From JBKPRX01 sp046734795 (lineage in GTDB: Bacteria > Actinomycetota > Thermoleophilia > Gaiellales > Gaiellaceae), in NCBI GenBank assembly GCA_046734795.1, contig JBKPRX010000189.1, positions 1-14,342 on the forward strand: 14,342 bases of DNA, given 5' to 3'. A program made the translations under genes and the position numbers. Positions 5,726 to 13,509 of this stretch are shown here, in pieces. Below the pieces are notes generated by a model. The model was given only the letters and a program-made list of their open reading frames with translations. It had not been told where the DNA came from and made no database searches. The number at the start of each line of letters is the position of its first letter. The first letter of the stretch is position 1.

Positions 5726-8700
5726 ATGGGCGACGGGGCTCTGGACCAGGCTGTGCCGCTCGTGCTCGACCCGCGAGGATCGTCGCGGCCGTTCGTGGGG
5801 CGCAGCAAAGAGCTCTCGGAGCTGGCGGCTGCCCTCGACGAGGCAGGCGCGGGCCGAGGCTCGCTGGTTCTGCTGAGCGGTGAGCCGGGGATCGGCAAGA
5901 CGCGGCTCATGAGCGAGCTCGCGGCGCTCGCCGCCGGTCGCAACGCGCGCGTCGTCACGGGCCGCTGCTGGGAGGAGGGCGGGGCGCCACCGTTCTGGCC
6001 GTGGATGCAGGTCGTTCGCTCGCTCGAAGGGGACTTCGAGCAGCTCGCGTCGTCGGCCGAGCGACAGACAGGGCGACGCGGAGCGGGCGGCGTCGTTCCG
6101 GAAGGCGAGCGGCTGCGTCTCTTCGACGAGGTGCGCCGATTCCTTGCGGAGGCGGCAGTCGAGTCGCCGCTCGTCGTGACGCTCGACGACGTGCATGCGG
6201 CGGACGAGCCGTCGCTTCTGTTGCTGCGGTTCTTGGGCGATGCGCTCGCGGAGTCGAGCGTCCTCCTCGTCGCGTCGTATCGCGAAGCGGAGCAGCGCGT
6301 GCGCGATCTCGCGGACGCGTTCGCAGAGCTCGCGCGCGTCGGGCGCAGGATCCCGCTGCGCGGTCTGTCGTCCGCCGACGTCGAGGCGTACGTCGCCTCG
6401 GTCACCGGCTCGCCTCCCACGCAACAGGTCGTCGCCCGGCTGCACGAGATCACCGGAGGCAATCCGTTCTTCATCGGCGAGGTCGTGCGGCTCGTCGCGG
6501 CGGAGGACACGTTCGCTGCACTCGACGAGACCGGCAGCGACCCGTTCGTTCGGATTCCGGAAGAAGTCCGCGCGCTCATCCGCCGGCGTGTCGCGACGCT
6601 CGCGACCGAGGCGATCGGCGCGCTTCGGGTTGCTGCTGTGATCGGCCGAGAGTTCGACTTGCACGTGCTCCAGCGAATGAGCCGGCTCACGCCGGCGGGT
6701 CTTCTCGACGTCCTCGAAAGCGCAGCGGCCGTCGGCGTGATCGCGGAGCTCTCGCGGGCAACCCGCCGCTATGGATTCGCGCACGAGCTCGTTCGCGAGA
6801 CGCTCTACGACGATCTTCCTTCGGCGCGCCGGCTCGAGCTCCATCAAGAGGTCGGGCGGTTGCTCGAGAGCGTCTACGCGGACGATCTCGATCCGCACCT
6901 CTCCGAGATCGCGCGGCATCTCTATCTCGCCGCGCCGCTCGGCGACGCGGACCGCGCGCTCGAGTTCCTCGTTCGTGCAGGTGACCGTGCGTCGGCGCTC
7001 TTCGCCTACGAGGACGCAGCCGTTCAGTACCGCCATGCGCTCGAGACGCTCGCGCTCGCCGCCGACGGATCCGGCGAGCGACGGAGCGAGCTCTTGCTGC
7101 GTCTCGGCGACGCGCAATGGCGTGCCGGCGACGGCAGCGAAGCGCGCGCGACCTTCGAGGAAGCGATCGACGTCGCGAGGCGTCTCGGCAACGGCGAGGC
7201 TCTGGCCAACGCGGCGCTCGGGTACGTCACGGCGCTCGGCGGATTCCTCCTCTACGCGCGCTTCGAGGTCGGAAGCACCGGCGTCGGCTTGCTCGAAGAG
7301 GCGCTGGCCGCCCTTCCGGCCGGCGACAGCTCGTTGCGCGCGCGTCTGCTCGCACACCTCGCGCTCGAGATGTGGTCCGGGAACGAGCCGGCCGAGCGGC
7401 GGTTCGCGGTCAGCGGCGAGGCGATCGCGATGGCGCGGCGCGTCGGCGACTCGGAAGCGCTCGTGACGGCGCTGCACGCGCGGCACTGGGCGCTCACGAC
7501 ACCCGGCATGGCGCGCGAGCGACTCGCGCACACCGAGGAGATGCTCCGGGTCGCCAAGGAGACCGTCAATCCGGAGATCGAGTTCCTCGCGCACAACGCG
7601 CGCTTCCATTGCTTCCTCGAGCTCTGCGACCGGCGTGGCATGGAGGCCGAGACGCACGCGATGATCGAGCTCGCCGAACGGCTGCGGCAACCGTTCTACC
7701 GCTGGCACACCGTCTCGCTTCGGACGCTGCGCGCGCTTCTCGATGGGCGGTTCGCGGAAGCGGGACGGCTCGCGCGGGAAGGGCTCGAGCTCGGCCGCGT
7801 GCGCCGAAGCGAGTACGCGACCTACGTCTACCGCTACGCGCAGATGTTCGTGATTCGCTGGGCGCAGGGCCGTCTCGACGAGCTGTGGCCCGCAATCGAG
7901 GCAAACGCGGAGCAATTCCACGCGGAGCGCTTTCCCTGGATCCCGCGCTGGCGGGACGCGCTCGCCGCTGCAGAGCTCCGGCACGAAGCGAATGCACGGC
8001 GCGAGCTCGAGCGGTTCGCGGCCAACGACTTTCGCGACTTGTCGCGCGACGGCTTGTGGGTTCTTCACGTCTGTTCACTTGCGGAGGTCGCCGTTTTCCT
8101 CGGCGACGAGCTTCGGGCTGCGCAGCTCTACGAGCTTCTGCTTCCGCACGCGGACGACAACGCCGTCACATACACGCAGCAGCCGTTCGGGCCCGTTGCG
8201 CTCTGGCTCGGGAAGCTCGCCGCGTTCCTCAGCCGCTGGCAGGACGCGGACCGCTTCTTCGGCACGGCGCTCGCGCGTGCAGAGCTCCTCGGCGCGCCGG
8301 CGATCCGCGCGCGCGTGTTGCTCGAACACGCTCGCGCGCTCGCGACGCGAGGCGAGCCTGCGGATCGCGCGCGAGCCGAAGCGCTGCACGCTGAGGCGGC
8401 AGAGCTCTGCAACGAGCTCGACATCCCGAAGCTGCTCGAACGCATTCCGCTCGTGCGGGACGAGGCGCCGTCGGAAGCCCCGACGCACGAGGCCGTCTTC
8501 AGGCTTGAAGGCGATTTCTGGACGATTGCGTTCGAAGGCCGGACGTTCCGTCTCCGTGACGTCAAAGGACTCGGCTACATCGCGGCGCTCCTTGCGCGCC
8601 CGGGCCGCGAGGTGCACGTGCTCGAGCTCGTCGGGGCGACGGCGGAAGGTGTGCGCTCGGCTGACGACGCGCCGGTCCTCGACGACCACGCAAAGCGCGA

Positions 8701-9028
8701 GTACGCCCGGCGGCTCGCAGAGCTCGAGGAGGAGCTCGAGCAGGCACGCGACTGGGGCGACACCGAACGCGCGGCGCGTCTCGACGACGAAGTGGAGGCG
8801 CTGACCCAGGAGCTCGCCCGCGCGGTCGGCCTCGCCGGCCGCGACCGGACATTCGCCTCGCCGGCCGAACGCGCGCGGATCAGCGTGACGAAGGCGATTC
8901 GCACCGCCATCCGGCTGATCGACAAGCAGAGCCCGGCACTCGCCGCGCACCTCGACGCCGCGATCCAGACCGGCCGGTTCTGCTCGTACGCCACGCCGGG
9001 GGCGCGGCCGCCGGCCTGGGCTTTCTGA
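5726..9028 (+). CDS. large AAA/NB-ARC-like signalling ATPase with helical repeats and a conserved C-terminal domain
   Basis: The 1100-residue protein starts with a short leader and RPFVGRSKEL, the usual entry to predicted-ATPase (COG3899) and LAL-type regulators. Walker A is GEPGIGKT (52-59) and Walker B is LVVTLDDVH (149-157); EITGGNPFFIGEVV near residue 245 is the signature seen in this class. Residues of about 390-890 are Ala/Leu/Glu-rich helices of TPR type. The C-terminus (about 922-1100) has a winged-helix-like piece (FWTIAFEGRTFRLRDVKGL, ALLARPGREVHVLEL), a charged coiled coil (about 990-1033), and the motif TGRFCSY near the end. There is no LuxR helix-turn-helix. The protein is probably a cytoplasmic signal-responsive switch, its input and output unknown. 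No strong ribosome binding site precedes the ATG at 5726; conservation begins at about residue 21, so the start could be slightly off. Confidence 0.9.
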   Translation: MGDGALDQAVPLVLDPRGSSRPFVGRSKELSELAAALDEAGAGRGSLVLLSGEPGIGKTRLMSELAALAAGRNARVVTGRCWEEGGAPPFWPWMQVVRSLEGDFEQLASSAERQTGRRGAGGVVPEGERLRLFDEVRRFLAEAAVESPLVVTLDDVHAADEPSLLLLRFLGDALAESSVLLVASYREAEQRVRDLADAFAELARVGRRIPLRGLSSADVEAYVASVTGSPPTQQVVARLHEITGGNPFFIGEVVRLVAAEDTFAALDETGSDPFVRIPEEVRALIRRRVATLATEAIGALRVAAVIGREFDLHVLQRMSRLTPAGLLDVLESAAAVGVIAELSRATRRYGFAHELVRETLYDDLPSARRLELHQEVGRLLESVYADDLDPHLSEIARHLYLAAPLGDADRALEFLVRAGDRASALFAYEDAAVQYRHALETLALAADGSGERRSELLLRLGDAQWRAGDGSEARATFEEAIDVARRLGNGEALANAALGYVTALGGFLLYARFEVGSTGVGLLEEALAALPAGDSSLRARLLAHLALEMWSGNEPAERRFAVSGEAIAMARRVGDSEALVTALHARHWALTTPGMARERLAHTEEMLRVAKETVNPEIEFLAHNARFHCFLELCDRRGMEAETHAMIELAERLRQPFYRWHTVSLRTLRALLDGRFAEAGRLAREGLELGRVRRSEYATYVYRYAQMFVIRWAQGRLDELWPAIEANAEQFHAERFPWIPRWRDALAAAELRHEANARRELERFAANDFRDLSRDGLWVLHVCSLAEVAVFLGDELRAAQLYELLLPHADDNAVTYTQQPFGPVALWLGKLAAFLSRWQDADRFFGTALARAELLGAPAIRARVLLEHARALATRGEPADRARAEALHAEAAELCNELDIPKLLERIPLVRDEAPSEAPTHEAVFRLEGDFWTIAFEGRTFRLRDVKGLGYIAALLARPGREVHVLELVGATAEGVRSADDAPVLDDHAKREYARRLAELEEELEQARDWGDTERAARLDDEVEALTQELARAVGLAGRDRTFASPAERARISVTKAIRTAIRLIDKQSPALAAHLDAAIQTGRFCSYATPGARPPAWAF

Positions 9029-9041
9029 CCGTGAGCCGCGA

Positions 9042-9057
9042 CGGAACGATTGTTCCG
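9042..9057. promoter_or_regulatory. palindrome CGGAACGATTGTTCCG, candidate operator for the DUF1326/DUF2182 genes
   Basis: The 16-bp site has perfect 6-bp arms (CGGAAC, GTTCCG) and an almost symmetric core. It lies in the 76-base gap between the ATPase stop and the DUF1326 start, 47 bases before the ATG. GGAAC-N4-GTTCC is the look of many TetR-type operators. It could also act as a weak terminator hairpin for the ATPase gene. Confidence 0.4.
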
Positions 9058-9104
9058 CGCGGATGCACGCCTCGTTGGTGAGGGCCATCAACGAAAGGAG
9101 CCGT

Positions 9105-9752
9105 ATGACGTCCGTACAGGAGGCCGGTGCGGGAACCGGGACGCTTTACTCCCTCGAGGGCACGCTGATCGAGGCCTGTTCCTGCAACGTCAACTGCCCG
9201 TGCTGGATCGGCGAGGACCCCGATCTCGGGGAGTGCTTCGCGATCGTCGCGTACGGGATCGAGCGCGGCCAGGTTCGTGACCTCGACGTCTCGGGCCTGA
9301 ACCTCGTTCTGATCTGCCACATCCCAGGCAACGTGCTCGCCGGCAACTGGCAGATCGTGGCGCTCGTCGACCAGCGCGGAAGCGAGGAGCAGCGCCAGGC
9401 GATGCTCGATGCGTTCACCGGCCAGCTCGGCGGGCCGCTCGGCGATCTCTGGGAAGCGCTGATCGGCGAGGTGAAGGGCGTCGAGTTCGTGCCCGTCGAA
9501 CACAAGGTCGTCGACGGGACCGGGACGCTGCACGTGCCGGGTCTCGTCGAGACGGAGATGCTTCCGTACCGCGGGCCCGACGGCAGCATCACGACACTGC
9601 AGAACTCGGTGTTCTCGACGGTTCCGGGCTCGCCCGCGTGGATCGCCAAGGCGACGTACAACCGCGTGAACCTGCCGCAGTACGGGATGACGTGGGAGTA
9701 CGAGGGGCGGAACGCGATTCAGTCCGACTGGAAGATCGAGCACGCGGCATGA
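9105..9752 (+). CDS. DUF1326 family protein
   Basis: The 215-residue protein belongs to the DUF1326 family (COG5588), of unknown function. Its hallmark is the N-terminal cysteine cluster EACSCNVNCPCWIG (Cys25, 27, 31, 33), with further Cys44 and Cys71; such clustering suggests binding of a soft metal such as copper or zinc, or a redox role. The rest is predicted beta-rich and soluble, with no signal peptide or membrane segment. I place the start at 9105, where AAAGGAG precedes the ATG by 4 bases; the frame opens earlier at 9063, but without a site. Its stop overlaps the next start as ATGA, so it is translationally coupled to the DUF2182 membrane protein. The two families are commonly found together, which points to one functional unit. 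Confidence 0.93.
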   Translation: MTSVQEAGAGTGTLYSLEGTLIEACSCNVNCPCWIGEDPDLGECFAIVAYGIERGQVRDLDVSGLNLVLICHIPGNVLAGNWQIVALVDQRGSEEQRQAMLDAFTGQLGGPLGDLWEALIGEVKGVEFVPVEHKVVDGTGTLHVPGLVETEMLPYRGPDGSITTLQNSVFSTVPGSPAWIAKATYNRVNLPQYGMTWEYEGRNAIQSDWKIEHAA

Positions 9753-10537
9753 GCGCGATCGCAGCTTCAGCGCAGCGTGTGGGCGGTCGGGTTCCGCGGC
9801 CCGTCTTCGTCGCGATCGGCGTCGCGTGGGGCGTCGCCGTCGTTGCGGAGGCGACCGGGACGGCCGGTTCATTGCACCACGACGCGTTGATCGAGGGCGG
9901 CCCACCGTTGTGGGCTGCCCTTCTGCTGTTCCTCGTTGCGTGGCAGGCGATGATCGCGGCGATGATGCTGCCGTCCACGCTGCCGCTCATTCGGCTCTTC
10001 GATGCGGCAAGCGCGAAGCAAGAGCACGTGTCGCGTGTGCGCGCGGCGTTCCTCGGCGGCTACGTCGTCATCTGGACCGTGTTCGGCGCGCTCGCGTTCA
10101 TGGGCGACGCAGCCGTGCATCACACGGTCGACGCGGTGCCGTGGCTTCACGAGCGCCCCTGGCTGATCGCCGGCGGTGTGTTGACGATCGCCGGTCTCTT
10201 TCAGTTCTCGGAGCTGAAGGACCAGTGCTTGTCGAAATGCAGGCATCCCGCGCCGTACTTGCTCTCGCACTACCGTCGCGGCGAAGCGGGCGCGTTCAAG
10301 CTCGGTTTCGGACACGGCATCTTTTGTCTCGGTTGCTGCTGGGCGTTGATGCTCGTGATGTTCGCGGCCGGTGTCGCGGTGCTCTGGTGGATGGCCGCGC
10401 TGACGCTCGTGATGGTCTACGAGAAGACGGGTCGCTACGGCCGCGCGATCACACCGTGGATCGGCGTCGCACTCCTTGCGCTCGCCGCGCTCGCGTTCGC
10501 GCAGCCCGGTTTCCTCCCATCGCCGTTCGCCGAGTAA
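9749..10537 (+). CDS. DUF2182 predicted metal-binding integral membrane protein
   Basis: The 262-residue product matches DUF2182 (COG5486, predicted metal-binding membrane protein). Hydrophobic segments lie at about 18-35, 55-73, 100-117, 138-155, 190-212, 213-226 and 236-252. Family motifs are AWQAMIAAMMLPSTLPL (about 64-80), KDQCLSKCR (Cys160, Cys164) and the CxxCC motif FCLGCCWALM (Cys193, 196, 197); His43/44 and His124/125 are further possible ligands. The start is the ATG that overlaps the DUF1326 stop by ATGA; the frame is open further upstream, but that part lies inside the DUF1326 gene. The cysteine motifs at membrane borders, next to a Cys-rich soluble partner, suggest metal transfer or uptake. 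Its role has not been established as far as I know. It ends 8 bases from the convergent antiporter gene. Confidence 0.93.
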   Translation: MSAIAASAQRVGGRVPRPVFVAIGVAWGVAVVAEATGTAGSLHHDALIEGGPPLWAALLLFLVAWQAMIAAMMLPSTLPLIRLFDAASAKQEHVSRVRAAFLGGYVVIWTVFGALAFMGDAAVHHTVDAVPWLHERPWLIAGGVLTIAGLFQFSELKDQCLSKCRHPAPYLLSHYRRGEAGAFKLGFGHGIFCLGCCWALMLVMFAAGVAVLWWMAALTLVMVYEKTGRYGRAITPWIGVALLALAALAFAQPGFLPSPFAE

Positions 10538-10545
10538 CCGTGGCT

Positions 10546-12435
10546 CTAGCTGCGGACGGCGACGCGGGCGCGCGCGAGGCGCACCGCGTTCGTCAGCGCC
10601 TCGAGGTCGTACGCACCGTAGTGGCGGCGGCCGTTGATGAAGAACGTCGGCGTGCCGGAGACGCCGCTCAGGTCCGCGCTGTCGACATCCTCGGCGACCC
10701 GCGGCGCGTAGCGGCGCTCCTCGACGTCCTCGATGAACCGCTCGCGGTCGAGGCCGAGCTGCTCTGCGTAGCCGACGAGATCCGGCAGACGCAGCGCGCC
10801 TTGGTGCGTCAGCAGGAGGTCGTGCATCTCCCAGAACGCACCTTGCGCGTGCGCGGCCTCGGCGCCTTCGGCGGCGCGCTGCGCCTGCGAGTGCACGTCG
10901 TTCAACGGTAGGTGACGCCAGACGTACTGAAGATCGCCGAAGTCCGACAAGAGCTCGCGGATCGACTCCTCCGCTTGACCGCAGTATGGGCATTCGTAGT
11001 CGCCGTACTCGACGAGCGCCACCGAAGCCGATTCCGGTCCGCGGATGTGGTCGCGTTCGGGATCGACCGGAATCGCGAGGTCGACGATCGTCTCCTCGCG
11101 GCCGACGAGCGCGCGGGCACGAAGCCGGTGAGGCAGCAGGTCGGTCGCACGGAAGATCGCCCACGCGAGAACCGACGACACGAGTGCGGCCGAGAGGATC
11201 CCGACCTTGGCCTCGTCGAGCTCGTCGCCGGTGAACGCGAGCGTCGCGATCAGCAGCGAGACGGTGAAGCCGATGCCTGCGACGACACCGCCGCCGACGA
11301 CTGCCGCCCAACCGACCGGCAGCTTGACGCGCCCGCGGCTGAGGCGGGTCGCGAGCGCTGTCGCGGCCGTGACGCCGACGGGCTTGCCCACGACGTAGCC
11401 GACGAGAATCCCGAGCGTGATCGGCGAGGTGAACGCGCGCCGCAGCATGTCGCCTTCGATCGTGATGCCGGCGTTCGCGAGCGCGAAGAGCGGCACGATC
11501 GCGTAGCTCGTCCAACCGTGGAAGATCCGCTGAAGCCGTTCGTTCGGCGACAGCGCGAGCTCGACGCCCGCGCGTGCGGAGCGCGCGAGCTCCGGCGTCG
11601 GTTGCTCGCGAAAGAGACGAAAGAGATCGCTCGCGCGTTCGAGGTCCGGCCGCGTCGGCGTGTACGCGGTCGCGGCGAGTCCCATCAACAGTCCTGCGAC
11701 GACGGGCTCGATGCCCGCTTTGTACAACGAGACCCAAAGGCCGACGCCGAGCACGAAGTAGAGGATCCCGATCCGGATGCCGGCGACTCGTAGAAGCAAT
11801 GCGACGCCGTAGAAGGCGAGCCCGGCGAGGAGCGCACTCGTCTTGACCGTGTCGCTGTAGACGATCGCGATGACCACGAGCGCGACGACGTCGTCCGCAA
11901 CGACGACCGTGAGCAGAAACGAGCGCAGGCGCTCGGGAAAGCGCGGGCCGACGAGCGCCAGCATGCCGAGTGCGAACGCGGTGTCGGTCGACATCGCGAC
12001 GCCCCAGCCGTGCGCCGACGGATCGCCCGCGTTGAACGCGAGATAGATCGCGATCGGCGTGACCATCCCTGCGACTCCCGCGAGGAGCGGCAACGCAACC
12101 CGCGATCGGTCGCGAAGCTCGCCCATGTCGAACTCGCGGCGCGCCTCGAGGCCGACGACGAGGAAGAAGAACGTCATCAGCCCTGCGTTCACCCACCCGC
12201 GCAGATCGAGCGCGATCGACGAGTCGCCGAGCCGGATCGTGAGGTCGGTCTCCCACGTGGATGCGTACGACGACGCGTTGGCGTTCGCCCACACGAGCGC
12301 GGCGATCGTCGCCGCGAGGAGAACCGCGGCGCTCCCCGTCTCGGTGCGGAGGTAGCGTCGAAGCGGCGTCGCAAGGTTGCGCGACCATGCAGTGCGGCCG
12401 GTGAACGGAAGCTCGGGGGCTTGGACCTCCGTCAT
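10546..12435 (-). CDS. nhaA: Na+/H+ antiporter NhaA fused to a C-terminal DsbA-like thioredoxin domain
   Basis: Residues of about 15-440 are NhaA, which exchanges cytoplasmic Na+ or Li+ for external protons. The essential residues are present: Asp151 (equivalent to E. coli Asp133, in MSTDTAFALG), the paired Asp181-Asp182 (Asp163-Asp164, in VVADDVVALVV) and Lys351 (Lys300, in VVGKPVGV). A longer cytoplasmic-type loop (TPTRPDLERASDLFRLFREQ) precedes the second half, as in other actinobacterial NhaAs. Residues of about 465-629 are a DsbA/Thioredoxin_4 domain with the active-site CPYC (482-485) in EYGDYECPYCGQ and cis-Pro596 in SGTPTFFING. At 629 residues it is about 240 longer than E. coli NhaA. 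The ATG at 12435 is chosen because homology starts soon after; no clear ribosome binding site is visible. The frame extends to 12588, but across hairpins. Confidence 0.95.
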   Translation of the reverse strand: MTEVQAPELPFTGRTAWSRNLATPLRRYLRTETGSAAVLLAATIAALVWANANASSYASTWETDLTIRLGDSSIALDLRGWVNAGLMTFFFLVVGLEARREFDMGELRDRSRVALPLLAGVAGMVTPIAIYLAFNAGDPSAHGWGVAMSTDTAFALGMLALVGPRFPERLRSFLLTVVVADDVVALVVIAIVYSDTVKTSALLAGLAFYGVALLLRVAGIRIGILYFVLGVGLWVSLYKAGIEPVVAGLLMGLAATAYTPTRPDLERASDLFRLFREQPTPELARSARAGVELALSPNERLQRIFHGWTSYAIVPLFALANAGITIEGDMLRRAFTSPITLGILVGYVVGKPVGVTAATALATRLSRGRVKLPVGWAAVVGGGVVAGIGFTVSLLIATLAFTGDELDEAKVGILSAALVSSVLAWAIFRATDLLPHRLRARALVGREETIVDLAIPVDPERDHIRGPESASVALVEYGDYECPYCGQAEESIRELLSDFGDLQYVWRHLPLNDVHSQAQRAAEGAEAAHAQGAFWEMHDLLLTHQGALRLPDLVGYAEQLGLDRERFIEDVEERRYAPRVAEDVDSADLSGVSGTPTFFINGRRHYGAYDLEALTNAVRLARARVAVRS

Positions 12436-12544
12436 CGCGCGACGTTCGAGTTGGCGAGGTGCTCGCGAGGCACGATTCGATAGGAGCCCTCTGCGCGCGA
12501 GGTCATAGGACGGATGATGCCCGCCGGCCAGCAGCGTCCCCCGT

Positions 12545-12599
12545 GCTCGATCGTCGAGCGGCGCCGCACGAGCGTTCCGTCGCGCCATTCAACGGAACG
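12545..12599 (-). terminator. two adjacent hairpins downstream of the four-TM membrane protein gene
   Basis: CGTTCCGT and ACGGAACG (12573-12580, 12592-12599) pair across 11 bases, and GCTCGA-TCG-TCGAGC forms a second stem at 12545-12559. They begin 20 bases beyond the membrane-protein stop at 12619 and lie 110-165 bases before the nhaA start. No T-run is present. They may end the upstream transcript, or the first may be an operator for nhaA, since its arm ACGGAACGA also occurs in the palindrome at 9041-9049. Confidence 0.45.
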
Positions 12600-12618
12600 A
12601 CGTCGACGCCAGAGTGAC

Positions 12619-13479
12619 TCAGTCCGAGTCGTCGACGCGTGTCCGGATCTCGATCCACCGGCCGCTTGCCGTGCCGCGCTTGAGTCGCTCCTCCGGCCGC
12701 CAGCGGGCGAGCCAGATCACTGCCGCAATCCCGGCGACAAGGCCGACGGCCACACCCGGGCCGTGCCAGTGCGAACCCGCGGCCGGCAGGCCGAGGAAGA
12801 GCGCGCAGCCGAGAAACGGCAGGAGGTGGTTGCCCGCGCGCGCAAGGCCTGACGTCACCGCGCCGATGCGCTCGACCGCGCCGTCGACGCCGACGAGGTA
12901 GCCGTCGAGGCCGCCCTTTCGCGGCGCACGCACGTCGATCGTCGCTGCGCCGACATCGCGGACGAGCGCCAAGCCGTCGTGTTCCTCCGCGATGCGCTCG
13001 ACCGCCGCGAGCTGCGCCACGCTTTGCGGCGTCCACTCGTGGAGATCGGTTGGCTGGTGCCAGTCGCTCCGTTCCCCGAGCGGCGTGTGCCAATCGCTGC
13101 GACGCTTCGATAGCACCCACGCGACGAGGCAGAGCGCGATCCCGATCCCGCAGAGCGTCAGCATCCACGGGCCGAACCCGATCGCGAGGGGAATGCAAAG
13201 GAACATGAGCGCGAGCCCGCAACCGGTGAACGCGTCCGCCCAGCCGCGCGGCGGAATCTCGACGCGGCCGAGGTCGCTCGTGCTGCCGTCGTCGTGCACC
13301 TGCAGGTGCTCGACGTGGCCCTTGCGGCGGATCGCGACTTCGATGCCGCTGTCGGGTAGCTCGCGCCACAGCACGTGGTCGAACTCGCGCGCAAGCCGCG
13401 CGGGCGTCGTCGCTGCGGCAGGCGTTCCGGAGGTCGGCGAGCGGTAGATCTCCATGGCGGCGTTCGTTCCATCTCTCAT
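12619..13479 (-). CDS. unrecognised membrane protein with two transmembrane hairpins
   Basis: I do not recognise this 286-residue protein. A soluble N-terminal part (about 1-80) has a strand-rich section (SGIEVAIRRKGHVEHLQVHD). Hydrophobic helices occur at about 83-101 and 103-123, then a soluble central domain (about 124-213) and a second helical hairpin at about 216-232 and 240-258, ending with a basic segment and a short acidic tail. The central domain opens with a duplicated RSDWH (127-131 and 137-141) followed by LHEWTP. With paired hairpins, both soluble regions and both ends should face the same side, probably the cytoplasm. The ATG at 13479 lies 30 bases after the MmcQ/YjbR stop, so an operon is likely. 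A second ATG at 13455 (MEIYRSP) is an equally possible start; neither has a good ribosome binding site. Confidence 0.75.
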   Translation of the reverse strand: MRDGTNAAMEIYRSPTSGTPAAATTPARLAREFDHVLWRELPDSGIEVAIRRKGHVEHLQVHDDGSTSDLGRVEIPPRGWADAFTGCGLALMFLCIPLAIGFGPWMLTLCGIGIALCLVAWVLSKRRSDWHTPLGERSDWHQPTDLHEWTPQSVAQLAAVERIAEEHDGLALVRDVGAATIDVRAPRKGGLDGYLVGVDGAVERIGAVTSGLARAGNHLLPFLGCALFLGLPAAGSHWHGPGVAVGLVAGIAAVIWLARWRPEERLKRGTASGRWIEIRTRVDDSD

Positions 13480-13509
13480 GGAAGGTCATCGCCGCGAAAA
13501 GGCAACCCC

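Noticed and set aside
5396..8068. 890-codon open frame on the minus strand
   Set aside because: It lies opposite the protease end and the ATPase, whose P-loop motifs and domain order are clear on the plus strand. Its translation is Arg/Glu/Ala-rich low-complexity sequence typical of antisense frames in G+C-rich DNA.
5726..9028. LuxR-family (LAL) transcription factor
   Set aside because: The N-terminal ATPase matches, but no LuxR helix-turn-helix signature is present at the C-terminus.
9869..12388. 839-codon open frame on the minus strand
   Set aside because: It is a shifted frame of the nhaA gene and also runs antisense to DUF2182; the translation is Arg-rich with no domain.
12436..12588. 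Longer nhaA start at 12588
   Set aside because: The added 51 residues are Arg-rich, unlike NhaA N-termini, and their DNA holds the hairpins downstream of the neighbouring gene.
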